A stretch of DNA of 64,000 bases, taken from NCBI GenBank assembly GCA_964017145.1, contig OZ024840.1, positions 1 through 64,000 on the forward strand. Direction: 5' to 3'. A program made the position numbers and the translations under genes. Source of the stretch: Agrocybe praecox. Its lineage: Eukaryota > Basidiomycota > Agaricomycetes > Agaricales > Agrocybaceae. Shown here in pieces: positions 31,615 through 44,665 of this stretch; within the stretch, counting starts at the first letter, position 1; the number at the start of each line of letters is the position of its first letter. Below the pieces are notes generated by a model, which worked only from the letters and a program-made list of their open reading frames with translations, searched no databases and was not told the origin of the DNA.

Positions 31615-32875
31615 TCAAACATTATTGTCTCCAACAATAACAGGCGGGTAATCTCCATACTTGCTCTTCGAATCGGAATCATACTCGGCCTTCATCATGC
31701 CCATACTCTCCACATCCGATGTTGTCTCCGACAGCTGGCCCTTGGCCCGATGACCTTGGCCATGTCGTCCATGCGAGCCAGTAGTCACATTGCCACTATT
31801 AAGTGAAAGAGGAACGGCGAATTTGTCTTCTTTCGTCGTCGACCTCAGGCGGGTGGTGGAGAAGGTGTTTTCGCGGAAGATCCCAAACTTGGTGTTACGG
31901 AAGACGCGGCAGGCCATGATGTTCATCAGCATAATGTTTGGCACAGTAAACATAGTCTGATACGAGACGGGTACGCCAGGGAGGTAAAGCATGATGACTG
32001 TCATCAGGGAGGTGGTGACAGTGGTCCTGTGGTGGGTTAGTTTACATGCTAAAAACGAGAAAAGAGATAACGCACAGATAATATACCTGTCCGTCTTGTA
32101 GTAGGGACCTGGAGAATGCGGGCATGTGAACACCGAAGACTAATGTGCGCACACCATCTTTAAGGGTGCTGTCGAGGTGGGAGTTGAGCACGAGGCGCCA
32201 TGAGATGGCGATGAAGACGAGGGTATCATTGACAAGAGGGATGATGGCGGCCGCTTGGACGTAGTTCTGGAGACTGGCGTTGATACAGTAGTTGGTATCT
32301 CCAATGGCGGCTCCAATGACGCCCTGGGTCACGGTGAGACATCCAGCGAGGGAAGCAAGCCACATGAACGCAAAGAATGTGACAACATATTTATTGTTGT
32401 CGAAAATGGCACGGACGCGGAAGAAGAAAAGAAGGGAGGTGAACGGGACGGCCACAGGGAAAAGCCAGTCAACTACTTTCTCAAATAGACCGCAGTTACC
32501 GGTGGGAGCGGTCTCGAAGATGGTGCTGGCTAGTACGTAGCCGAGGGCACCAAGTCTGTTGAAAGCGTTAGCAAAAGCGAAAATGCGGTGTTTTGAAAAC
32601 CGCCGTACCTGGATATGAGGTATACCACAGTAGGGTAACTAATACGGTACTTTGTTAGGAGCCGGATGTCGTTTGGGAGGTTGTTGAGGATGTCCCAAAC
32701 CATTATCTATGCAATAATTAACGAATGAAAGACAAAGTGGGATATGCGAGTAACTTACGCCACAGGAACCAGTAAGGATATAAGTCGAGATTGTGACTTG
32801 GTAGGCCAGATCCGGTGGCAGGAAAGCCATTGGGGCGTGAGGGTTAGCCAACAACATGGTAGCATTATCTACCAT
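31615..32875 (-). CDS. Seven-transmembrane membrane protein, agaricomycete multigene family
   Basis: Four exons: 32875-32759, 32706-32609, 32555-32076 and 32026-31615, total 1107 bases, 368 residues. Introns are 52, 53 and 49 bases, and the donors are GTAAGT, GTACGG and GTGCGT. Phases fit exactly. Hydrophobic helices alternate with landmarks of the basidiomycete family: VWDILNNLP, LLTKYRISYPTVVYLISR, TSLLFFFRVRAIF, LLQDGQVYYL and IMACRVFRNTKFG, followed by a cytoplasmic Ser/Lys-rich tail. The family resembles fungal GPCR-like proteins in topology, but ligand and function are unknown. I chose ATG 32875 (MVDNATMLL) because the frame just upstream looks like leader. This is one of few intact genes here. 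Confidence 0.85.
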
Positions 32876-32879
32876 TGTC

Positions 32880-34860
32880 AAAGAAAATAAACGAGAGACA
32901 GGTTTGGGGATCAAGGAGGAAAACGCCAAAACTCGCCGACACTTTGCGAGAATATAAGCATTTGTTTCTCCTTAAGCGATGTCAAACAACCTTCTGGCGA
33001 GATTCGCTGGTCCGACCTATTCTTCGTTTGTTTTGCCACCGGATGACCGTGGCTTTTTACTTCGTATGTGCCTCCGAATACCATTTTCATGTTGCCCAGA
33101 ATAATGAGATCCCTAGCCCATGCTATTTCTTATAGGCCAGTGACTCCAGTGACTTCTAGACAGTAAAGCAGGTTACAATATCCTGGCCAGTCAGTGAAAA
33201 GTGGGGTCTGGGTGATATTTATCGGGTAGTTGCCAGGACTGATGGAAAATGTTCATCATCGACCGAAAGTACTCCAAGCTATTCCGTTCTCGGGGATATG
33301 ATGCGTCACGCGTAACCTACGTGTGTTGCAACGAAACAACCCTGATCAACGGCTTGAAAATTCTGAACACTGAATATCCACAATATACACCACCAGGGCT
33401 CTTTTTTTTACCGGCGGAATTTGATATCGAGTTGGAGGTCACCTTAGAAATTTTCACAGCCTAATGTCAAAAGTCTCTTGAATTCTCCAGCTCGCTTATG
33501 CGGATGACAAGCTCGTGCTCACTCTCGCAAGCGCCACTAACACAGGCTCCATCCAAATGGTCTAGTGATAAGGAGCAATGCGTACGTTACTTATGCTTTG
33601 GCCCATTTGGGGCGGGAAAGTGAAAATTGGCCCAGCATCTGGTGCCTTCATGTGCACTTCAGATGAAGCCGAGCACAGTTTTTCTGTGGTAGCAACCTAT
33701 TTTAGAAGCCTTTATTTTCTCTGTATTTAAGGCACACATTTTACAATTATTGATGAGTAAATAATTTTGCCGAGCGTGGAAAATATAAGTCTCTTTCAAT
33801 ATAAGTGGATCTAAAGAATTGTAGTATAGTTTGTTCACCCTGGCGGTTGCACTACCGGTGGCGCTGATGTCTGTTTACTTGACGAAAAGTGTCAAATAAC
33901 ACCTTGTCCGTTGATTCTTATTATTAATAGTACAAACAGGAGTTCGGGCATCCCATATTCGGCACCCCTGACGCCTTTAATTATCTGTTCATGGCAAGAA
34001 ACATATAAGAATTACCACAGGACGTGTTACTAAATTGCACAGATAAGCATCGGCACCAGCAGTGTTGGTAGCACCTAGATGTAAGGTGTTAACGTTTGTG
34101 TTGCATTGGATACAACTGGTACACGACATGATTTTAAAGGAGATAGTGCCCAAATATTTATTGAGTCTATGTATCCTCGATCTATACACAGAAATTTTAC
34201 ATGAAAGATTATAGCAACCAGTGAGGTAGTGTGTTGCCGATCACTTCTAGAGCGCACGATAACAGCTAAGTCCACCTAAAAGCTGTGCTCGCCGCTCGGC
34301 TTGATCCGAAGTGCACGTGAAGGCGACCAGATTTCACTGGTCCGAGTCGGAAGGCAAAGGGACTCCTCGATCGACTGACACGCTAATTGAGAAGTACTTA
34401 ATTGACCGTCCGATATTCAATTTAAGCTTACTTCACTAACCCTTTAAATCTGGCGGTCGAGCGAGAACTTCCACCGCGACCGGCGACGTTGACACAACAC
34501 TTGCACGACACCACTAATTTTAAATTCACGGAACCAACGGGATACTTCCTTATCTGGAGGCATTTTCAGGAATTAAATAAAATAATAATAATAATAACGT
34601 CCAACCTCTCCGGACTTCTTTCGCTTGTCAAAGTGCTCACGCTCACGAATGATAAGTTGACTTATAGCTTACTTGCCATATGATTCAATGGCAAAGACTT
34701 GCAATTACTCGCCCGCGGCGCAGACAAAAAAATCATTCGGATAATAGCCAAAATTTGTTACATACATAACGCCCGCCTTTGGGGGATAATAGTATACACA
34801 ATGCTGAAGTCGAGACATATCAGCTCTAATTTGATAGCATGCAGATTATGCATCACGATT
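32880..34860. other. No gene seen, AT-rich
   Basis: Only short frames on both strands. A small ATA/AAT run lies at 34577-34598. No splice-supported exon is recognised. Confidence 0.5.
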
Positions 34861-34960
34861 CACAAGGGAGACACTGAGAGTCCCGTCGAGGAGTTTCTGT
34901 GGTTTCTAGGGTCGTTAGTCTCAGTTTTATTACACGACGGGACATTATAAATGTAGCTAC

Positions 34961-35273
34961 CTGAAATCGAGTCCTCTCGTATGGCCGCAAACAAAGTACC
35001 CAGGAGTTCCAGTCTGGCTGTTCGTGTTTCCATGGTCGTAAGTGCTGCTTTCAATTTCTGGACCGAGTTTTCCAACATATTCTGCTCGTAAGTGAGTACT
35101 TGAACGAGAACTTGCAGTTCTTGGATGTGAGAAACTCGTCCGCTCCAGCGACGACAATATTCCCGTACAGATTTCAGGAAGAACCTCAATTTACTTAAAG
35201 GATTGCTGGTGGGTGCTGATGCGCCTTTCAATTCATTTGATGTAGTTGGGAGGATCGACTGGGAGGGGGGCAT
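34961..35273 (-). CDS. Possible small exon encoding a coiled-coil segment
   Basis: ATG at 35273 (MPPSQSILPTTSN). The frame runs to a plausible donor, CAG then GTAGCT, at 34960. The middle (ELQVLVQVLTYEQNMLENSV and following) has a heptad-like Leu/Val pattern suggesting a coiled coil. No family is recognised and no downstream exon was found. It may be a fragment. Confidence 0.3.
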
Positions 35274-35339
35274 CGAGGGCTTAAAAATCTGGAAGTGTAT
35301 AACAATGTTAACCCTCGCAAGGTGGAAAGAAAGCATGTT

Positions 35340-38300
35340 AGAAAGATACCCAGAGGATGGTTATACGATTGTGTAGAAGGAATGAGGGATTACTGTTGGG
35401 ACGGGACAACTCCGACTAAGGTGACAGTAAGTAAAAAGTTTGTCCTTGAACCGACTGTGGAGCTCGGCGCCACGAGTCCCTGGGCTCTGAGCTTAGGCAT
35501 CAAAGTTTGATGGATATTGATTTATCCACTATTTCTTCCGAAAAACGTGTAGACTAAAAAATATTCCACTCCCCCTTTCCCCAGGTACACTTGATGGAGA
35601 TTAACCCTTTTTAAATTTCGTGTGTCCATATTTAAATTTCCATGAAATAGGCTTATTATTGAGGTCATGTAGTGGCGTTAATCAGCAAGCGGAGGTATGG
35701 GGAATGACCTAGCGCTGCAACTTCCCCCCTCTCGTATGGCTCCATTTCCCCCTTCTTATATTTTTTTTGCCCTCGGTCCATATCCAACACCGTGACGCTT
35801 TTTGGCTTACTATCAAAACTAGGTTAGCGCGGTTAACAATGACCTAACATTACTTTATTTTTATTTTTTATTCTCATGTTGTCAACTTCGAAAATTTAAC
35901 CAAACGTGGCATAGAAGCATCAAAGAAACACATAATTTCTCAGGAAGAACACGGGAATAACTTCTTAACAAGTTAAAGAAGGGAAACTTGCTGCCTCAAA
36001 AGGAGATATTCATTACAGAACCGTCGCAGGGAAACGAAGACGGTGATGACAAAGATATAAGACAAATACACACTGGAGGACCTCAATGGATGCGAAGAGC
36101 GCATGATTCAGCATTGAACCAAGATCAAGACGAATGTCCAAGTAGTTCGGTGGATCTAGATTAGAACCTTGATAAAGGTGAGGTGGTAGATAAGGGAGCA
36201 AGCTGGTGGGTGGGTAGCACGGGGATGTAAGCATATGTGTAGCTCATTGATTTCTCAAAACGTTGGATACGTTCTTCAAACGCACTCACCTAAGAATCAC
36301 GATGAGAAGGTGGCCGTTGATCCCACTTCCCTCTCGAGCCGTTCTTCAACCTTCTATAGACTATATACCACATCAATGTCTCTCTCTTGCCCTATACGAG
36401 AATCCTGCTCAGTGTTGCTCGTGATTGTTTGGCCGCGATAATGGTTTTCGATTGATCGAGCAACTATCGCAGAAAATTGCCCGTGTTAATACGCGCAGCG
36501 CCATTTGTATAAAAAAAGTCAAACAGCTTTATTAGGACGGTGAAAATGAACCGAAAAAGAGGAAACGGAAAAACCTGGAAAGTGGGGTTAAAATCGATCG
36601 CACAGCCATGGAACCCCGCTTCTAGAAAAGGGATTGGATGGCCACCGGCGGCGAGAGGCAAATTCCAGCGAACTGCCATTGATTATGGCAGAAATGGGAT
36701 GGCGCACATGTATCCCTTGATGATACTGCAGGTTCCATGCTTCGAAGTGAGATTCTAGAACAGCGAGAAATCTGTAAGTAGAACGATGAAGTCAGCAACT
36801 AACGTGGTAGCAAAGATGTGAAAAAAGGACAAGAAAAGAAGGGAGAACGAACCATGTGTATTCCCTTCCTTTCATCGTCCGCAAAATCGCGGAGAGACGG
36901 GCACCATATACCCCGACCCCGATCTAAGCCTGATCTGGGCAGAGAAGCTACGAGTTAACATGATATGAGTATGATGATGATGAGGCGATATTTTCAAATC
37001 AACTGTGTACCAACAATTTTAACAAAAAGACTAACAAAGAGACGAGTGCCAAGAACCTCGGGGGTCGATGAGTACATCCAAGAGATCCACAGATTAGGGA
37101 ACGCTCTGAACGGGACTTTCACCGCAGAATGACGGCAAAGGGGGGATGGTCCAGCTCTGAGCCAAGACCAACGTTGACGAAGAACGTGAAAACGACTTTC
37201 GAAATGATAGAGCCCCAATGTTGGCATTGATGAAGGCGGCAGTGGAGGAGGCGGCTGAATGGCTGATGGTGACCATTGCATTGGTGGGATGGATGACGAG
37301 GAATACGTTGACGTCGACGGTCCGATGAGAGTATGAGCTTAGGACCCAAGATGTTATTGAGAGGGACGCAGGCGGATTATATGGCGGGTATAAAGACCCA
37401 CGGATGCTGGTGTGATGCCAGTAGATACACCGAAGGACCCGCCGACATAGAGCTTGTTGGTGAGGTGCGAGGAGTGCGAGTGGGAATTAGGGAGGGCAAA
37501 GTTAGCTGATCGTGTCGTATCGTACACAAGAGCTGCGATACTAAGTAAGAATCAATATCTAATGAATATACATTGAACAAAAGGCAAACCCATGCCTTAA
37601 TAGGTTCTCGCTCGCGAATGTCGCCGTGCTACTAGTGCCTGTCGGCCAATTTTTCACGACATTGAAGTGGACATAGACCCGAACTACCACTATTACGAAC
37701 GAATCATTATGAATATCCCAATAAGAAATATCGGATTTTCGTACCTTGAGCTTTCTACTCGGCAGTGTTGTTGCGGGTTGTCGGCATCGGTGCTGATTAC
37801 TTTTCTTAGAAGGAAAAGCGCGCAAAAAATCCATCTTCAGTACCTGAGAATTAACTTCAAGCTTCTATTATTCGCAAATTTACGGTCACTTTGGCCTCCA
37901 TTGCACGCTCCTGATGGCTAACTTGAGTAAATAGAATGTGAAGTGGAGGTTGTTTACGCTACCGACACCTGGACTGCACAGCGGACGGTATACAACTTTT
38001 CGTGTACAATTGGGCTGTTCATTGATGACGACTGGGAGCTTATCGAACAGGTTGTCGATTTCTAGCGACTAAAGGAGGAAGACCATCGTGGTGTAAACGG
38101 TGGGCGGGCTTTCATCAATGGGGTTCGTCAATTTGGAGGCCTAGATAAGATAAGTCAATTCAGTTTAACAACATCGAAGAAAATCAGCTCATACTTACCT
38201 GTATCCTATACTTCATTAGCATTACGACTGCTAACGCATGGGTAAACGATGTAATTGTGAAAACGACTGCCAGGTGCCTGCTAACGCGATATGGAATTCC

Positions 38301-38780
38301 ATAGTCTTCAGACATGCACATCCGTTGCATTCTACCTGGTTGTGCAGGCATTCCTTGCTGGAATTGATGAAGCGGAGATTCCTGAGGTAGTTTACTAGTA
38401 CGATAAGTTCGACAAGAAAGATCCGATTCATCACGAGTTGACGAAGACGCGACAATGTTGATGACTATCGCTTCCTTTCGATGGAGGGGATAGAAGACGA
38501 CGAAGACGAAGCAGATGAAGATACTAGAAAAAATCCACGAGTGGACATGGAAAAGGAAGGCTGACGGAGAGCTGCGCGTGGGTGAGAAAGAGCAGGTTGA
38601 GGCGATGCAGTCAGAAAGTGCGCTGAAACAGGCAAGTCTAAAATTAACCTCACTTCAACCCTGTGCCCTGGTCACAGCTTCGCTTCATTACAACGAAGGT
38701 TGCTTCCTCTCCACAGCGTCGCTCCCTGTTTTGCAAAGCCACTCAACAAAGTATGGCGGAAATCCAGCAACCGAACGCCA
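35340..38780. other. No gene confidently seen
   Basis: Several short open frames, such as minus-strand Ser/Pro-rich ones at 37.0-37.6 kb, have no recognisable family. Purine-rich GAAGACGAAG runs near 38495-38520 create antisense Ser-rich frames. Confidence 0.45.
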
Positions 38781-38789
38781 ATTAAACTA

Positions 38790-39833
38790 ATGGTGGTACG
38801 CAACGTCCGAACGTGCTGGAATTTCACGCGCTTGCTTATATATGAAACTTGGCTAACGATTTCCTGGAAGGCTACCGATAACTGGGTCTTTGATCAAGTA
38901 CCAGACATGCGAGGTGTCATGCTTACCCCAGCGAACTGGACCCTCCTCGCTCAAATTTCTGCTTTTCTCGAGGTTTGGCATTTTTATTTTATCAGTGGGA
39001 AATCATTCTAATTGATCCATTCCAGCCATTCACGAATACAACCTCTCAAATATCCGTTAGCAAGCGCCCAACACACCCCTATCTACCTCTTCACGAAGCC
39101 CTTCAAAAACATTACGAAAATGTAATTGCGAACCGCATCGGATTTCTGCTCAAGATTATACAGGGCACAACTGCGCGGCTGGAAAAATTGATGAAGTACA
39201 AGACGATGGCAGACAATAACCAGTACTACATGCTGGGTACGTGTGCGTTGTTTGTTATGCTCTTACTCTCCATTTCTAATTGTTGTGATTGTACTGCCAT
39301 TAGTGCCGTATCGGTATTACCGCAGCGGCTGGTTCACAACGACAAAATATGGCTTTGAGTCAGTAACTAAAGCCGAAGACCTCTTGGAATGTGTTGCGAA
39401 AAATTGCCACGAGGATGGAACTAGCACCAAGGGCGAGGCTCCAACGCCAAAGTCTCGTCCTGTACCCTCTGTCACCACTGGAGACTGGTTTTCAAGCATC
39501 CTCCAGGTTGATGTCGCCTATTCCACCATTTCTCGGAACCCGAAGGAGGTGCTAGAGGATGAACAATGTCATTACTGGCCGTTTGACTGCGGGAATGGTG
39601 AAAGCCAAACTGTGAATCCACTTACACAGTGGAAGGTATGTTGGTGTCATTTTCTGTCGCTGGAAACTGTAACCTGATGGTTGTGCTATTACCGTCAGGC
39701 TCATGCAGCGGCATTTTCAGCCATAGCATGGATGGTTCGTGACTTTCTGCCAGTATTCTCCCAGTCTTGCCACATTTTTACTGACCTTCTCAGTCAAGGA
39801 AGCCCTGCTTTCAAACGCTTGGATCAGAGCTAG
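38790..39833 (+). pseudogene. hAT-superfamily transposase relic (C-terminal half)
   Basis: Ordered blocks match hAT transposases: VRNVRTCWNFT (usual VRTRWNST), TDNWVFDQVPDMRGVMLTPANWTLLAQ, a PFTNTTSQISVSKRPTHPYLPL block, TARLEKLMKYKTMADNNQYYMLG, WFTTTKYGFESV, and the dimerisation region NPLTQWK then AHAAAFSAIAWMVRDFLP after a probable intron (39637-39699). The enzyme would cut and paste DNA using a DDE core. The N-terminal BED finger was not found and the extreme C-terminus does not match (usual SxxxERxFS absent). One apparent intron donor (GTTTGG near 38973) is poor. It is a relic rather than an active element. Confidence 0.6.
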
Positions 39834-40110
39834 ACTTTTTGATGTCAATGAACTAGTGAAAATACATAGCAAAGTAGTTCAGAAGTAATATATTTATTTA
39901 TTTCTCAAATACTGTCTACATATACTCTATATACTGTATCTATACGTTATATGGTGTATAAAAACCATATATGTAAACATACAGCAATTTTCTTATACGT
40001 GAACTATATGTTTGCAGCTTCAAAGAAGTTGAGATCTAAATTTCGACTGCTTGCGCAACAAGGGCGCTGCATCTTTTACCACTCAAACTTTCAGCATATG
40101 AAGATCTTTA
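39834..40110. other. AT-rich spacer
   Basis: Dense TATA/ATATA sequence. No gene seen. Confidence 0.6.
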
Positions 40111-40219
40111 TTATGTACCACTAACATATTCTACATGTAAATAGTTCGCAATACACGAGTCCACCTCAGGCCTTGGACAGTGGAGCTCGCCAACCAACTT
40201 ACGGTCACCCCAGTATTCC

Positions 40220-41228
40220 TTTCTTTGCTCCAGGCCAACAAACTTAATCATGCCACTTTTTCCAATATATTGAACGGTATTGGCGGGCACAAATTTTGCA
40301 CTGTCATTATTCTGCAATAAAACACCGTCAGTGGCAAAATCCAACCAAAAAAGGAGAAAAGCTTACATGTAACCTAGCGGCTTCTAACCATATATCCTTG
40401 CTCTTTGGACATTTCTCACCACCATACAACCAGCGTGCTCTTTCAAGCAAGTGGCTGCTATCCACGCATGAGCATTCTTTGGATTCGACTTGAAGAGAGA
40501 GTCAAACAACGTTCGGGCATGCTTAATATCTCCAATTTCGGCGTCAGACTTGACGATGACACTAGCGACAGACGCTAAGTATCCTTTGAAGTTGACGGGG
40601 GTAGGTGTTCCGTTGCCTATTGTTGATCTTGTTCTAGGTATCTGCAAAGGGAAGAGAGTTAGAGAGAGATAAGAAAAGTTCGACGATGCGTACTTGGTCA
40701 AGTTTGAGGGAAAGAATTTCGTCACAAGCTCGACTGATTTCGACGAAGTTTGTCAGTCCACTGGTGTCAGCTGATGACTCGATACCACCAGCCTAAACGG
40801 AAGTATGGTGAGCGAGGAATAGGCTCATCAAACCGACCACCTCGGGTATACTTTCCCACTCATCGTCTGTCACTGTACACAACCTGTGTTTGAGGTCTGC
40901 GAATGGCCGTTGGATCTTGGGGCGTTCAGCACGCAATTTCGCCATTTCAGCTTACTCTTGAGATTTTCTGAATGGCGTGCACATGAAGAAGGAAGGAAGG
41001 AAGAAGAAGGAAACAACGAAGTCAGTCAGTCAGTCGGTGATAAAAACGACAAAATTAACCCTAGCGACACACCTCCTGGCCCGCCGTCTCAAGTCCATAG
41101 CTTCGTCCACGCCATCGCAGAATTTTTCGGCTTCTTCATCGTCCAGTTCGTATGTAGTTCCAACAAATAAGCTGTATAAGTTTGGATTTTGGAACTGGTT
41201 GACTTCGCCGCATTTGACTCGTGCTTCG
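40220..41228 (-). pseudogene. Pre-mRNA splicing factor Prp6 fragment, frameshifted
   Basis: Minus-strand exons match the N-terminal third of Prp6 (U4/U6-U5 tri-snRNP, HAT repeats). From 41228: FQNPNLYSLFVGTTYELDDE then MDLRRRARR. Near 40950-40850: [20 protein letters not shown] then [13 protein letters not shown]. Near 40780-40700: ACDEILSLKLDQ. From about 40640: KGYLASVASV, KSDAEIGDIKHARTLFDSL, NPKNAHAWIAATCLKEHAG. Right after HAG a short deletion shifts the frame, so KCPKSKDIWLEAARLH continues in another frame. A last piece (NNDSAKFVPANTVQYIGKSG) lies near 40300. The rest of the roughly 900-residue protein is absent. Confidence 0.78.
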
Positions 41229-41239
41229 CTGGAATTTTA

Positions 41240-43900
41240 ATCCCGGTGTCAGTCGAGCATCAACTGGGCAGTACAATAGACGACCCACCCTATTACTTCT
41301 GCTAAGGTACCTTCGCGAGCAGGATCGATGTCAGAACTTGCTGTGAACCAGACACTAAGAATATTGTTAGTTCATCTGTACCTGCAAAAGGCGGATAATA
41401 TAAAACATACCTATGATCAAGACCAGCTACAATATGATGCAGGTACTGCATTAACAAAAGACTTGGTTTGATGGAAGCCACGGCAGCGTACTGTTCGTGT
41501 ACGAAGGCAAATGCGTGGCTGACATCCTGGTAAATGACAAAGGGCAGTCTGTAAACTTTGTGACTCGCTGCCAAATGTGACTGACGCAATCCTGAAACCG
41601 CAATCCCTGCTTTTCATCATGCGACCATGACCAGAATTACCATAAATCCCATGGTTTATCAAAGACTTTCGTATCTCGATAGTGGGAAAGACGATTAATA
41701 TTAATTAATCCTCATCTATAATTCTTGTTCTCAGTAGCTAACGGCCTATTTTAAGAGTGCTACACATCAGTAATCGGAAAAATCAATGTGAAATGCCTCA
41801 ATTCCACGTTAAAGGGTCCGGGGATTGGAATTAAGTCTTCCCTCAAAGCTTACCTACAGGTTCATGTATCAATCCCATTTGAGCAGAGACTCTTACAGCA
41901 CGTAAGTGCATGGGTGCTGCCCACCCCGTATTACGCGTACCTGCATGTATTTGGATTTTAATGAGGTACACTCTAGGAGTAGTAGAAAACAGACATTGTA
42001 CAGGTATAGCTATAGTAGATGAGATACAAAAAATGTGGCCGTGAAATTGCGCTCAAATTTTAATCTGAAACTCAAATTGATATCTTGATTTAAGATTATG
42101 ATTATTTTTACAACAAGTACAGTCGTTAACTGGAGGTATAAGTCCCCTTGGTCAGCCTCGACCCTAATTACAACATATGTTTTGACCAGCAGTGCCCAAT
42201 TCGGCATTTGTTGTCATTTTCGTATATTCTCATACAACTCTTTTTCTTGTTTTTTGCCTAACGTATATATAATTTTCTACATCATTTATCTTACAGTCAA
42301 AATGGACAAAAAAAATGAAAGGGAAGAGTGAGCAGAAAGGAAAGACGGGAGCAATGGGTCTCGTCTTTGCGCGGTACTGCAGAGTCTCCTCTTGCTGTCT
42401 AGTTCACCCTCCCGCTCGCCTCAGCCAAGCCTCCCAGTCCTTTGTCCAGCAGCATACTCACCCTCTTCTCTCGCTCTCATTCTCACCTCTCTTCCACCAT
42501 TTCCCCTTCCACAACTCTACCCTCCCGCTCGCTCGTCCCTGCCCCCCGCATATACCCTCCTGCTTGACCCCGCTCATCCATTGTACCCATCCGTGCGCTC
42601 CCACTCGGCCATCTATACGCACTGCGCTCCACGAGAAGAGGAGGTAGACATGAAGACAAGTCTACGTCCTGCTGTTCCCCGCTTATCCATCCCAATGGCC
42701 CCTCTCCGGCTCTCCGGTGATGTCGTTGAGTGAATGTTGTATGGAAGGACGTGGTTGCAGGGTACGGGTGGTGAGTTCGCTCATCCCTGCCCACCCACTC
42801 CCTAAACCTTTCCCATCCGTTCATGACCATTCCACGTTGTCTCGTTGTTGTTGTTGTCGTCGTACCATCCTTGTTGCCGTGTTGTTGGCTTTGGCTGAGG
42901 CACAGACTCGATCTTTATGCAAAGGGAGGGGGTGGGTTGCTGTCGTCGTTGATGGCAGCGGCAAGCACTAAAGCACAAGTTCTTGGTTCTTGTCGTGTGT
43001 ACCCTATTATAAGAAAATGAGGACAAAGAAGGGAGATGAGGAAGTAAATTAGCTTACCACTTGCCTTATGACGTCGAGAAGGCGCATGTGCAACGTTTAG
43101 GATGTAGTAAGACCTACGCGTCTTTAATCCAGGTAAGCACTGGTTCAGGCTGTTAAAACCAGCCAAAATGACTTACCAAGACTGTTAGGGGAATACATAA
43201 TTCCTTCGTATGTATGGTGTATGTATCGACGTACTCCACCTCTCGACGCCGTACGAACCGGTGGATCGGCGACGGTCCTGTATAGTATTTCTTATTTTCG
43301 CGCTCAGATCCCCTTCCTCTCTCAGCCTCTGAGCCTCTTTCTGAATCAAGCAGGCGGGAAATGACCTTGGGGGAGTGAGCGCAGGCGGAGGAGCCCAAAG
43401 AAACATTCTTGGCTTTTTGGTGCGGGAGTTCTGGGGAGTGGTGGTAGAGATAAACACGTCGGAAGGCTGTGTGAATATGAGAGAGGATAGGGAGTGCGAG
43501 GAGGGGAGGGGCCAGTGGTGGTGAGAGGCAGTGGATAACGATGTGGAGGATGACGTACGTAGGGTTCAAGCGCAGATTGAACACGCATCCCTGAGTCACC
43601 CAAATTTGATCTCCGATTGAATTTCACCCGCTAGCTGGGTTCAGGACCGAAAATGCCGCGGAAAGCAATGCAACGTTGGTGAACATGCACAGTAAAGCGC
43701 AGTAGAGAGAGGCAGGGGAGAGCAATATATGGGAGACTTTCCCGCTTGTGAGCCTGCCATACCGTGGGAACAATGTCATTTTTCTGCCAAAAGCAATCGT
43801 ATCGCTACGTTTTCCTGCCACCACCACCCATTACCGCCCTCTCTCTTACTCAACCGCATCCTGCTTCGTGGTCCAAGACTCCAATTTGAACGCATCGTGT
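41240..43900. other. No gene confidently seen
   Basis: 42.35-42.85 kb and 43.2-43.6 kb are strongly pyrimidine- or purine-biased, so long open frames there are compositional. Nothing with a family match or clean splice structure was seen. Confidence 0.5.
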
Positions 43901-43924
43901 CCTAGATTCTGCAGCAATAGATGT

Positions 43925-44452
43925 GGTAAGTACCTATCCTCATCTTACGCACTCAATACACTATATACTCACCTTTGTCGTTTCCAGCAACCCCCTCATC
44001 GACTTCTCTCACCCCTGCGAGCTGCAGATCTGACTATCTTTGGTGTTCTGCATAGGTTCTCCAGCAGAAACGATGGCATATGTTCAAGGTAAGCACCTAT
44101 CCGCCTGTCAGATATATATTACCCACTTTTTCTGTTCCCAGACATACCTATGCTGAGGAGAGCTGACCGAGGAGAAAAATACTCCTGTATGTCGCTGGCA
44201 CCATAAATAATGCGGAACATCAGCTGTCTTTCAAGGTAAGCATGGCAGTTTTTATTCACGAATCCGAACGATTCCTTACCTCTTACCAGCTCTGCAAAAC
44301 CTGACCACAATCCTATCTGATAATTTCCACGAGAGGTAAACATTTTGCGTCTGTCGGTGGAGGCATGGATAATCCCAGGCATTATCTGTGTTTCAAGGTA
44401 AATATTTCATCTTTTCGTGCATTTTAAGACCACTTACCATCCCGTTACGTAG
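43925..44452 (+). repeat. Series of similar exon-intron units (duplicated exons)
   Basis: Plus-strand exon-like blocks lie at 43988-44088, 44142-44235 and 44290-44397. Each is preceded by a CAG acceptor and ends TTCAAG followed by GTAAGC or GTAAAT, with introns of about 53-54 bases. The 3' parts resemble each other (VAGTINNAEHQLSFK and SVGGGMDNPRHYLCFK in one reading). A preceding GGTAAGTA donor lies near 43925. Stops occur in every frame of some blocks, so this is a decayed gene with duplicated exons or a spliced noncoding RNA. Confidence 0.45.
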
Positions 44453-44665
44453 TCATTCCAGTCGAACACACCGGCTGAAAAGGCGCAGGAGATGTGAGAC
44501 AGTGGCTATCGTCTCATCCCTTCTCTGAATCTGGCTTCAATGTGTCAAGCAACACGAACAGTTATGCGCATAGAACCGACAAGCGGTGTTCAATCAATAG
44601 AAGATGTATTATTTTCTATGTCATATCGATTTAAAGATGTACCTCTAATTTTTATGCTAATAAAT

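Noticed and set aside
42315..43627. Several overlapping frames of 80-150 codons
   Set aside because: Strand-biased pyrimidine-rich sequence keeps all frames open on both strands. No conserved motif was seen.
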